DNA of 64,000 bases from Oegoconia quadripuncta (lineage: Eukaryota; Arthropoda; Insecta; Lepidoptera; Autostichidae), in the NCBI GenBank assembly GCA_949316235.1, contig OX438758.1:558001-622000 (forward strand), written 5' to 3'. Position 1 is the stretch's first letter, and each line of letters opens with the position of its first letter. The position numbers and the translations under genes were made by a program. This document shows positions 1 to 8,375 of this stretch, piece after piece. Under the pieces are notes generated by a model that was given only the letters and a program-made list of their open reading frames with translations, did no database searches and had not been told where the DNA came from.

Positions 1-164
1 GTTTGGCGGCAGCTCTAGATAAGATGGTGGTAGCTAGCCAGGCGGACATTTAAAATGCCCTACCACCAACCAAACCGAGTACTTAAACATGTACCCCGCT
101 GGGGATCGAACCCGCGGCCTCTGAATCGTATCCCTAATGTTGTTTACATTGAGCCACGGAGGCG
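1..164 (-). mobile_element. SINE A copy, cut by window start
   Basis: Reverse-strand copy of the commonest tRNA-headed SINE in this window. The tRNA-like head ends at 164, with a box B-like GGTTCGATCCCC (read on the minus strand) near 105. The body runs off the left edge. Full copies elsewhere are about 330 bp and end in an A-rich tail. Confidence 0.8.
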
Positions 165-179
165 GTTAAAGTTATGTTA

Positions 180-298
180 AAGTTAAAGAAGAAGCGAAAC
201 GCTTAGTGCGAATGTTCAGTTCGTGGACAAAGAACTGGTGAGAATTTCCCAGCGCATGGTAGGCCAAAGACGGAAAGGCGACGGTGGAATAATTTAAC
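180..298 (-). mobile_element. LINE ORF2 C-terminal fragment (family P)
   Basis: On the minus strand this reads as a degraded stretch ending in PRTEHSH, close to the copies at 15060-15400 and 20425-20740. It lies directly downstream of the cytochrome b5 exon at 308-436, and one open frame runs through the splice donor into it. That continuous frame is an artefact, not one gene. Confidence 0.5.
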
Positions 299-307
299 TA
301 TAATTAC

Positions 308-436
308 CTCAACGATTTCTCCGATCTTGTACTTGGTCATTATGGTCTTGGCATCGATGCTGTGCCCGATATCGTCGAAGTCTTTCGTGGCGTCCTTGCC
401 AGCTTGCTCGAGGATTGGCTCGCCGCCCCCCGGGTG
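308..436 (-). CDS. Cytochrome b5, internal exon with both haem-ligand histidines
   Basis: A 129-bp, phase-0 exon of 43 codons. It starts HPGGGEPILEQAG and ends YKIGEIVE, the core of the cytochrome b5 haem-binding fold. The two axial histidines are visible: the first residue of HPGG, and the H of the DIGHS motif about 24 residues later. On the minus strand it is preceded by a TTTCCAG acceptor and followed by a GTAATT donor. It joins in frame to the exon at 3023-3142. Cytochrome b5 is an electron carrier, normally anchored by a C-terminal helix in the ER or outer mitochondrial membrane, serving desaturases and P450s. The anchor exon should lie before position 1, so membrane versus soluble form cannot be decided. 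One detail differs from the usual HPGGEE: there is an extra glycine (HPGGGE). Confidence 0.88.
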
Positions 437-494
437 CTGGAAATATGTCAATAAATTAGATATTTAGATTAATGGGTCTCATACAAAAGGTGAA

Positions 495-611
495 GGTCAA
501 CAAGCTATGAAGAGGATGATGCTAGGGGTTTCACTACGAGGTCGAATCAGGAATGAGGAAATTTGTAGAAGAACAAATGTCCCTGATATAGCCCAACGGA
601 TTACTAAAGAA
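495..611 (+). mobile_element. RTE/CR1-like LINE ORF2 fragment, left part
   Basis: Reads QQAMKRMMLGVSLRGRIRNE and then RRTNVPDIAQRITK, a well-known stretch of arthropod LINE reverse transcriptases after the palm. The continuation appears at 1079-1265, so the copy is interrupted by the LINE at 612-1078. Confidence 0.6.
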
Positions 612-1078
612 ATGAATATATTAACATTAGCATCGCAGTAAGAAAAAATCTAGAGTCGTTTAAGAAAAATAGTGATATACATAATGTTAATACCAGATAT
701 AAAAATAAACTTGCTGTTCATGTCAGCCGTTTACACAAAGTCACTAAGTCATTTAAGGGGCAATGTATACGCTTTTATAATAAGGTTCCAGTGGATATTC
801 AAAATTTACCTTTAAATAAATTCAAAACCATCATAAAACAGACATTATTTACCAAAGGCTATTATAAAATTTCTGACTATCTGGATGATAAGCAAGCATG
901 GACATAGACCGCTCGGCGATATTCAGTTTAGTCCCTTGAGTTTCTTGTTCGTTCTTCTCTGGGGAATCAGCTTTGTGAATGAGCAATAATGTCGAAAACT
1001 TTAATAATAAGATAAAAAATGTGACGTCAAGTGATAATTTTTATCCTACGAAATAAATATTTTTTTGATTTTGATTTA
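612..1078 (+). mobile_element. 5'-truncated CR1-like LINE, inserted in another LINE
   Basis: Contains the last ~100 codons of an ORF2 related to the full element at 8376-11174 (matching its NKVPVDIQNLPL region and the ISDYLDDKQAWT end), then a 3' UTR with the conserved GAGTTTCTTG box. It ends in a TTTTGATTTTGATTT tail. No frame is intact. Confidence 0.75.
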
Positions 1079-1265
1079 CGGCAGTAGGCTAGAGATGGCC
1101 GTTGAGGCATTACATTTCTGGAGTGGAAACCATGCACCTGCAAGCGCAGCCTGAGATAGCCACGTACAAGGTGAAGGTCGTCGAGTGTCGCTGGACGCAG
1201 GTCGCTTCCAACCGGTCGCTCTGGGAGTCTAAGGATTATGTATGGGCTTTTGCTACCACATAGAC
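1079..1265 (+). mobile_element. RTE/CR1-like LINE ORF2 fragment, right part
   Basis: Shows VASNRSLWES and other pieces of the C-terminal region of the LINE whose left part is at 495-611. Several frame changes and stops make it a relic. Confidence 0.5.
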
Positions 1266-1940
1266 CTTGTTGTTATGCTGAGATGCTGGAGTCGAAATGA
1301 TGATACACTTATGCTTGATATGATCTGATTTATTGTTCTATATAAGTACACACTGATTCACATACACACTCTGTTAACTGATAGTTATTGCTAAATGATA
1401 GAATTCGAACTGATACTTGATTGATAATGCTAATGATAATGAGTACACGCGATTCAGCGGTCAAACGTGGACTAGTTGGAATAATTATGAAATGGCGTAA
1501 AGTGCTGACCACGCGGCGGTGACGCGATGTGCGGTTGTAAACCGTACAGATTATGTTCAGCTGTGGACGTACAGTAGCTGATATGATGATGAATTCAAAT
1601 TTCCTTTATTCAGACAACGGAGATCATTTGTGTTAATTAATAATCAACTTATATAATGTCAGCCTTTTAAAGACCTCCATGGCGTTAGTATTATGTTAAT
1701 GTGCAGAGATACTTGCTGCGCGTACGCCGGCACCCCGTGTCTATCAAGGGCACGCACTGTGGCCATGACGCACACCCCCCTCTATGAGGCCCTAGCACTT
1801 ATAAATGCTCTCATGGAACTGGACTCGGTTGACATATTCTTTGACTCCGAGCATGGATTCCTGCTTTCAGTCGGACGATATTTAGAATCAGTTTTGACTG
1901 ATATTATTTTGAATACATTTTACGTTCCGGCTTATGGGTA
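1266..1940. other. Cytochrome b5 intron sequence, no recognised element
   Basis: Part of the intron between the two cytochrome b5 exons. An 82-codon plus-strand frame (1693-1941) is more GC-rich than its surroundings, but I recognise nothing in it and see no splice sites that would make it an exon. Confidence 0.3.
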
Positions 1941-2705
1941 ATTTATTTATTTATTTATTCGATCCTGCTTACACGCAAAGTTCTTAAAACTAGTACATGC
2001 ACCCTGTCTTATAGAGTGTAGCAAATTTAATTAATCTAAAACTAATTAAAAGCGTTTATCTTATTTCTATATTAGGTAATTTACTCTTTTTATCAATTGT
2101 TATACGATAACTATTTATAAATTTTATTAACATATCATTTATAGATTAAAATTATTATTATTATACTGTACTTATAGTTATGAGATCATCGCTTATAGTT
2201 ATAATAATAATGAGATCAAAGTAGTTTATTTTATTTTATCTGACATGTATTCTTCGACAGTATAATAGCATTTCTGTAAGAGGAGAGATTTTAATTTTTT
2301 ACAAAAACTTGTACATTTCTTTTCATTTATAATGGTACTGGGTAGTTTATTATATATTTGTATTGACCGGTAGTATGGACTATTTCTAAATATTTCGAGT
2401 TTAGGTTCTGGAGGGACAAGTCTATTTCCCCTGCGGGCGCTTTGAACATGATCATACAGGCTTATATGCTTTCTAACGAATTTAGCAGTTTCCAGTATGT
2501 ATAAACATGGAAGAGGTAGAACTTTTTCTTGGTCAAAAAATGGTTTACAACTTTGTTTTCGGCGTATATTTACAATGATACGTAAACATTTCTTTTGTGC
2601 AATGAACAAATCGCGGGCGGCTGGACTATGGCCCCATAACAAGATTCCATACTGTAACCAAGCATGGGCGTAGGCAAAGTAATTCAATTTGTATCGCATG
2701 CTATT
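1941..2705 (-). mobile_element. 5'-truncated LINE with partial ORF2 (2226-2699)
   Basis: The minus-strand frame at 2226-2699 gives 157 codons of ORF2 C-terminus: LQYGILLWGHSPAARDLFIA, then KVLPLPCLYILETAKFV, ending YYTVEEYMSDKIK. This is the same architecture as the LINE at 47722-48592 (WGNS..., LPLPCMYI, YYSVNEYLNDKFK). An AT-rich 3' UTR follows, ending in AATA repeats at about 1941. It lies in the cytochrome b5 intron on the gene's own strand. Confidence 0.7.
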
Positions 2706-2912
2706 TTATTGTTAATCAGTCTTTACGTAATAACAGTTTAATTTTTAATATTAAGAGACATTTATTGATTGATGATTATACCCACCTATATTAAATTTCA
2801 AATGACATGGTATGTAATAATCCTATATTTATTATTGACTAAGGCTTACATGTTAGGTTAAGTACTGTTAGTGTAAGTTGTGAGAATAAATGAATTGAAT
2901 TGAATTCAGTGT
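2706..2912 (+). mobile_element. Possible LINE 3' end
   Basis: An AT-rich stretch ending in AATAAA and a GAATTGAATTGAATT tail, typical of a LINE 3' terminus. No coding remnant is visible. Confidence 0.3.
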
Positions 2913-3022
2913 CCATGGTTCAATGTAATTAAGATGCCCTCCAGGTGATAGTAATCTGGTCTTCTAAATCAACGGAATGGAAATATTTATTTAATACAAA
3001 CCCCAAAGACAATTGCATTTAC

Positions 3023-3142
3023 CTCATGAATGTAGTTAGTGACGTCATACACGCTGTCTCGTATTATGACCCAGATGGGTCCGTTGTCCCGCCCATTCCG
3101 GGTGGACACCTCGGCGCGAGTGAACTGGGACACCGCACCCAT
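3023..3142 (-). CDS. Cytochrome b5, first coding exon
   Basis: A 120-bp exon of 40 codons on the minus strand. The ATG is at 3142-3140 and the exon ends IHE just before a GTAAATG donor. It reads MGAVSQFTRAEVSTRNG, then IWVIIRDSVYDVTNYIHE, the N-terminal strand and helix of cytochrome b5 (family pattern: FTRAEV, W-x-I-I, VYDVT-x-F/Y-x-x-E immediately before HPGG). Phase 0 joins it precisely to the 308-436 exon, giving ...YIHE-HPGGGEP. A CAG one base before the ATG could be the acceptor of a 5' UTR intron. The intron to the next exon is 2,586 bp and carries at least four LINE pieces. Confidence 0.88.
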
Positions 3143-3180
3143 CCTGCATCAAGAATATCACCTTAATTACACATTACACA

Positions 3181-3513
3181 AACGCCTCCGTGGCTCAATG
3201 TAAACAACATAACATTGGGTTTACGATTCTGAGGTCGCGGGTTCGATCCCCAGCGGGTTACATGTTTTAAGTACTCGGTTTGGTTGGTGGTAGGACATTT
3301 TAAATGTCCTTCTGGCTAGCTACCACCATCTTATCTAAATCTGCCGCCAAGCAGCAATGTTGCAATTGTTGTGTTCCGGTTGTCAGAAATAAGATAGCCA
3401 GTCCCCCAAATATGTTGGGGTTTCCGGGTCAGTACGCTTCCACCTTGGACCTCGTCTTCACTAAACATCAGGTGTGATTGAGGTCAAGTACCAACCCGTT
3501 GTGCATAAAAAAA
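3181..3513 (+). mobile_element. SINE A, near full length
   Basis: Starts with the tRNA-like head (CCTCCGTGGCTCAATG box A region, GGTTCGATCCCC box B), followed by the body (TAGCTACCACCATCTTATCT, GATAAGATAGCCAGTCCCCC) and an AACCCGTTGTGCATAAAA tail. It lies 39 bp upstream of the cytochrome b5 start, in the opposite orientation. Confidence 0.85.
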
Positions 3514-3916
3514 AGGCTCTGAAGGAGCAGGTCCAGCGGGCCGATGAGCGTCAGAACCTCGTTTACGTGTTCTCCAACACAGTAGAGCTGGTGAATCCGT
3601 TGACTACGAGGACGTAGGTTATCACATCCCACCAAAAAAACTATTGAGATTACTGCCTGCTGAGTCTGCTATTAGGTATGCCATTCTGTTTGTCTCTGTT
3701 GTGCGATTGACAACACTCTAGCTGTATGGGGATGCGGCTGTAACTGAAGTGGTGTTGTGATCACAGGAAACCTGTCAAGATTTTCAATGTTCCCTTTCAA
3801 AATGTGTTCCAATAAATTAACTGCTCAGTAACGTCTAAGCAATGAAATCAAACCCTTGCTCCCAATCTTCGTTGCGCCTCCTCTGGATCTTGTAAATCCA
3901 TTTTAGTCGGGTAAAT
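3514..3916. other. Intergenic, nothing recognised
   Basis: No convincing ORF or repeat boundary seen, although the first ~100 bp may be degraded element sequence. Confidence 0.3.
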
Positions 3917-4043
3917 ATTGGGTCTTTACCTATGAAATTGGAGTTTTTTCTTCGTTAATCATATGTACCAATTCCGGCGATTTTCAAAGCTATATCCAAA
4001 TTTGTTTTTTTAATTGGAAAATAGAATATTATTTCAAGGTATT
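3917..4043 (+). mobile_element. MITE M1 fragment (one end)
   Basis: Begins AATATTGGGTCTTTACCTAT and matches one end of the ~430-bp elements at 11490-11925 and 45464-45885. It is cut off by the LINE fragment that follows. Confidence 0.6.
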
Positions 4044-4049
4044 GTGATA

Positions 4050-4426
4050 GGCACAATGTAAGCGACTTCACAAAGTTAGTAAATCCTTGAAAGAGCATTG
4101 TACACGCTTTTATAATAAGGTTCAGTAGACATTCAAAATTTGCCTTTAAATAAATTAAAAGCAATCATAAGACAGAAATTATTAACAAATTATTAAAATC
4201 ACTGACTATTTGAATGACAAGCAAGCATGGACATAGCTGTCTTATTATTCATATAATTATCAAACCGCAACCTATAATCTGTTTCTTGCTCGTTCTTCTC
4301 TGGGGAGTCAGCTTTGTGAATGAGCAGTAAATTTAAATGTAATATTAATATTAATAGTGACGTTTTCAAGTGATAATTTTATCCCATGAAATAAAATATT
4401 TTTATTTGATTTGATTTGATTAACAG
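4050..4426 (+). mobile_element. 5'-truncated CR1-like LINE
   Basis: Degraded ORF2 end (HKVSKSLK-like, RFYNKV, and a LNDKQAWT-type end), the 3' UTR box GAGTCAGCTTTGTGAATGAG, and a TTTGATTTGATTTGATT tail. Confidence 0.7.
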
Positions 4427-4459
4427 GCAGAGATGGTATAATATGTCTGTATTGATAAT

Positions 4460-4888
4460 ACACCTGGTAACTTGTGCACCATCAGGATCCACAGTATACG
4501 GCGGCGGTGGTGGTGACTCCCCAATATTCAGGTGCACAGTCGGTGGTGACGTGACTTCCAATGGGTCTTCGTGTCCGACGGTGGAAGTGGACGGAGTCAC
4601 GGTGGCAAGCGTACTACGAATAAACGGTAATACCAGCAACCATTTTGTCCGCTGTTTCGGTGGACGAATCAGTGGAGGCATCAATATCGTCGGCCTGATT
4701 GGAGGCTTCAGTATCGGTGGCCTGAGAGGTGGTTTACATGGAGGCCTTGGACGGAGTGACGGTCTGTGGGGAGGCCTGTGGGAAGGCCTGTGGTGTGCGT
4801 TACCATATCTGCGTCTACGTCCACGGTGTCTGGGAGGCATGCTCCTGTTGAAATCGGTGAGCTTTAACTTTTGCATTACGGCTTCCAC
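4460..4888 (-). CDS. Hypothetical Pro/Arg-rich reading frame, possible exon
   Basis: About 140 open minus-strand codons, rich in Pro and Arg, with short repeats of the type HRPxxRPP / RPPIxKPPIRP, then a Ser/Thr-rich part and SPPPPPYTVDPDGAQ. The GC content is clearly above the neighbouring LINE and AT-rich DNA. The frame begins with GTG; the first ATG would start MQKLKLTDFNRSM. An ACCAG/GTGTAT near 4470 could be a splice donor. The plus strand is also open and gives a Gly-rich protein, so strand is uncertain. Not recognised; it may be an exon of a secreted or structural protein, or low-complexity DNA. Confidence 0.25.
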
Positions 4889-5159
4889 TTTTTAGAGTTT
4901 TGTAGACCGAACTAGCAACCTTTCTTTAGTTATGATCTTTTAATACTCTTGGGATACCTATTTTATAAACGAAGTTTTTTTTATTGGCATACCCTACGAA
5001 TACACAACAAATGTAAACATTGATATATTGGAGATTGAATTAAGTGGCAATATTGAACGATTTTCCAATGGGTTGATCGAATTGTGGTGTGGAGTCTTCT
5101 TGAGTTCTTTAACGTACTCGACAGGTTGAGGAAAATCTACGCCCGACTTGTAGAACTTA

Positions 5160-5672
5160 TTATAAAAATAAATATAGCATCATTTAGAAAAAATAGTGAT
5201 AAACATGATGTCAATACAAGAAATAAAGATGAACTTGCAGGTCACATAAGTCGCCTCCACAAAGTCAGTAATTCGTTCAAAAGGTTATGTATACGCTTTT
5301 TCAATAAGGTTCCGGTTGATATACAAAATCTTCCTCTCAATAAATTTAAAGATACTATAAAACAGAAACTTCAGATTATTTAAATGATAAACATTCATGG
5401 ACATAAACAGCCCGTTCGCATAACCAGGCTATTTCACAATTAATAATGATCATTATTAATTGTGAAATATAAATAAAATAATAATTAATAATTTTGTAAT
5501 ATAAAAACCTTTTTTTTTAAGAGCAACCTCTCGAGTTTCTTGCTTGTTCTCCGGGGAAAATTGCCTTTTCAGTAGCAGTAGCTTAAAAAATTTAAAATCT
5601 AACTATTTTAAGTGTACCCTGTGTTCCTACAAAATAAAGCATTTTTGATTTTGATGATTTTTTGATTTTGTC
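5160..5672 (+). mobile_element. 5'-truncated LINE, close relative of the full element
   Basis: Starts at the ORF2 stretch NIASFRKNSDKHDVNTRNKD, nearly identical to 10912-11174 of the full-length copy, and ends after the 3' UTR with TTTTGATTTTGATG repeats. A deletion near 5370 breaks the last codons of ORF2. Confidence 0.85.
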
Positions 5673-5961
5673 GCTACCATGGACCGCTAGCTATGATCCG
5701 GGGATCCCTACTCTTACTGTAATAGAATTTTTCATGCAAGCTTATCGGTTTAGACACTCTTCTTGACCGTACTTTAAGACGTCCTCGATTTAATCGTGGT
5801 AAGTTCCTCGTGGTCTTCCCCTTCCTACGCCATAGCCGCGCCTATTATTTAATATCTTTTTCGTTAGTCTTCTATCATTCATCCTCTTCACATGGCCAAA
5901 ACTATATTTAGAGTGTCTATATTGCAGAAACCAACAGTTTGCTGGTTTGATTCCCGCTAGG

Positions 5962-6201
5962 GATAAATAAATAAATATTTTTGCACATACACACAGCGCC
6001 ATCTAGTTCCACACTAAGCAACAAGGCTTGTATTATAGATACCAGATGGTTGATAAACTACACAAATGCATTTTTTTTTGTAAATAAATACATATGTAAA
6101 TGGAAAACATCCATAACTCGGAAACACATGTCTATATTCATCATACAAACATATGCCCCTAGCGGGATTCGTACCGGCGACCTTTTGGTATAGCAGTCAG
6201 A
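5962..6201 (-). mobile_element. SINE C, 3' part, split by the LINE at 6202-11431
   Basis: Minus-strand copy of SINE C: tail at 5962, body GCGCCATCTAGTTCCACA, and box B region near 6165. The head is missing here but reappears at 11432-11457, on the far side of the full-length LINE. Confidence 0.8.
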
Positions 6202-6636
6202 ATTTTTTTTTTTTTTTTGTGAGGGTAGGCATCAGGCTAAGTCGTAAATAAAACGACTCCGTGAATTTTATTTGATTTTTAAAATTAATTACGATAATTT
6301 ATGTGTAAACCAACTTCATTACTATATTTAAGTATATATACGAAATAATTGTACAGTTTGTTAGTGCTTAAGTTGTGTTTTATTGTGTTTTTTCAACGTA
6401 AGTACGGTGACGTAAAACTGTTACACATAAAAAATTTAAATCATCTCTGGTGGCTGTTTGTGGTGTTGTTTTTCGGTTTCTATCACAAGTAAATAACACC
6501 ATTATACTGTTGTGTATAGTTAATTATTGCGGAATAGTTCTTTAACTAAAGTATTTGAAATTAATCACAACTCAAATAGTCTGTAGTGGTTGCTCACCGA
6601 TCCTTTACCTGTTTGTTATACCTATTAACTACAATA

Positions 6637-8223
6637 ATGACCACTCGTAGTATGACCACCAAAACTCGTCAGTTGGAGGACAACCTTCAGCTGACACTGA
6701 AAGAACTACAAACATCAAGGACCTTGTGTGAGCAATTACTCCAAGAGAGAGATGATCATGAGAAGGAAATATTGTCTGTCAACAATAAATACAAACTCTT
6801 AAAGAGTGAGATGGCAGAAATGTCCATTAGATTAGACGACGTTGCAGACCATCGAGACCAACTACAGCGAGTGGTGGATGAGTTTGATAAGAGCTGCAGC
6901 TTGTACCAGGATGCCCTGGAACGTATTTCGTCCCTGGAGAAGGATCTACGCGATGCCCATAACCACATATCAATGCTAGAAACCCAAAATGGTGACCTCA
7001 AGTCGAGTCAAACCCAGTCGTTGTTCGAAGAACTTGTCACCACTGCACCTTCCTTAATTTCTGCCATCTCCTCCCATGACCACCCCACTGTCGCCATTGA
7101 TATGACCAGTGCCGAGTCTATGCCCACGACCGTGAGTAAAAATAAATTAAAAAAATATATGAAAGTCAAAAAATGTATTAAAAAGACAAATATATTAATT
7201 AAGAGAAATAAGTTATTTTGTAAAAATATTAATTTAATAAAACAAAGAAAGGCACTATTGTGTGAACTAAGTAAATGTCAACTAAACTTAGAAAAAAATC
7301 AAATTGCCTATGATTGTGACACACGGCGCCTCCAGTCAGAAATATTAGATTTAAATAATTCTTTAAATCATATTAACACTCAATATGAATTGTCACAGAA
7401 TCAAATTAGGGAGCACACACTGGCCATGGACAATTTGTTGGAGTTGTGTAAATATAACTATGACAGATTTGAATCACTGACAAATAATCACCAATGTGAT
7501 TGTAATATCATGACTAAAACTTCAACGGATTTCTCCTCGACAGTGTGTCAGACAAACGACTCCTTAATTCTGACGCAGGAGCCATGTGAATATGACGAAA
7601 CTAGACATACTTCCTTCTCACAGTCTAGTAGCAAAAAACATAACATCGTAATGTTTAGTGATGAAGTTGGCAAAGACATGGGTTGGCGACTTAGCCAATA
7701 TATGGGACAGGCAATAATTAATACCTGTATGCCTGGTGCCACCTACTCAACTATTTTAAATAAGATCCTATCGAGCACATTTAAAGATAATACAACTTTA
7801 ATTATTTTTATAGGTAGAAGGGGAAATGTCAATAAAAAATCTTTAATTAATTATTTTTCACATTTAAATTCTTTAAAAAATGTTAATAAGGTTTTATTTT
7901 TCGCATTTCCCTTTAGCCAAAGTTTAACAAAAACTGAAAATGACATTAGACACAATTTAAATTTGACATTACATACTTTGACATGTCGTCATGAAAATAA
8001 ATTTCATATATTTGATAGTAATAAATTTATTAATTCTAGATATTTTTATGTGACAGAAGATAACTATTATCTTCCTAAATATTTGAGGAGACAATTAGCA
8101 AGTATGCTATGTTATTTTATTTTAAATTCAGTCATGTTAGTGACTGATCCAACGACTGCCTCTATTGGGCAGCCAATAGTTATTAATAAAACTTTGGAAA
8201 TTATTCCAAATAATTTAAATTAA
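6637..8223 (+). CDS. LINE ORF1 protein: coiled coils plus SGNH/esterase-like domain
   Basis: 528 codons. The start chosen is ATG 6637 (MTTRSMTTKTRQ); the frame is open further upstream only with a GTG. Residues ~10-120 and ~190-290 show heptad-rich, charged coiled-coil sequence, with a Lys-rich segment at ~170-215 suited to RNA binding. From ~336 to the end is a compact alpha/beta-looking region: NIVMFSDEVGKDMG resembles block I of SGNH hydrolases (G-D-S replaced by S-D-E) and TLIIFIGRRGNV sits where block III (G-x-N-D) would be. Some CR1-lineage ORF1 proteins carry an esterase domain; here the catalytic residues look altered. Expected role: RNA chaperone/RNP component. No CCHC knuckles are seen. 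The protein ends NNLN on the slippery heptamer described separately. Confidence 0.8.
   Translation: MTTRSMTTKTRQLEDNLQLTLKELQTSRTLCEQLLQERDDHEKEILSVNNKYKLLKSEMAEMSIRLDDVADHRDQLQRVVDEFDKSCSLYQDALERISSLEKDLRDAHNHISMLETQNGDLKSSQTQSLFEELVTTAPSLISAISSHDHPTVAIDMTSAESMPTTVSKNKLKKYMKVKKCIKKTNILIKRNKLFCKNINLIKQRKALLCELSKCQLNLEKNQIAYDCDTRRLQSEILDLNNSLNHINTQYELSQNQIREHTLAMDNLLELCKYNYDRFESLTNNHQCDCNIMTKTSTDFSSTVCQTNDSLILTQEPCEYDETRHTSFSQSSSKKHNIVMFSDEVGKDMGWRLSQYMGQAIINTCMPGATYSTILNKILSSTFKDNTTLIIFIGRRGNVNKKSLINYFSHLNSLKNVNKVLFFAFPFSQSLTKTENDIRHNLNLTLHTLTCRHENKFHIFDSNKFINSRYFYVTEDNYYLPKYLRRQLASMLCYFILNSVMLVTDPTTASIGQPIVINKTLEIIPNNLN
8214..8220 (+). promoter_or_regulatory. Candidate -1 ribosomal frameshift site between ORF1 and ORF2
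   Basis: TTTAAAT is read in the ORF1 frame as T-TTA-AAT, the canonical X-XXY-YYZ arrangement, directly followed by the ORF1 stop TAA (8221-8223). A one-base backward slip enters the ORF2 frame, whose last in-frame stop (TAA 8211-8213) lies immediately before the heptamer. A small CAGAG/CTCTG hairpin (8236-8250) follows after 15 nt, rather far for a stimulator. Confidence 0.45.
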
Positions 8224-8375
8224 AGTATAAGACAACAGAGATTACCTCTGGCAGTATTAAACATATAGTTATAAAAAATAGGGGTACGAGTATTGCCACT
8301 CCCCAAAACAAGTCTGGAAAAATATGTTATAAAAATAAGAAATTTATTAATCTGGTACACCAAAATATTCAGGGT

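Noticed and set aside
203..451. 82-codon minus-strand frame as a single small gene
   Set aside because: Only 308-436 is cytochrome b5 exon, bounded by an acceptor and a GTAATT donor. The rest is intron and LINE sequence that happens to stay open.
1693..1941. 82-codon plus frame in the cytochrome b5 intron
   Set aside because: No homology recalled, no splice sites, and it ends in the AATA tail of a LINE.
2945..3166. 73-codon plus-strand frame as a gene
   Set aside because: It is the antisense shadow of cytochrome b5 exon 1.
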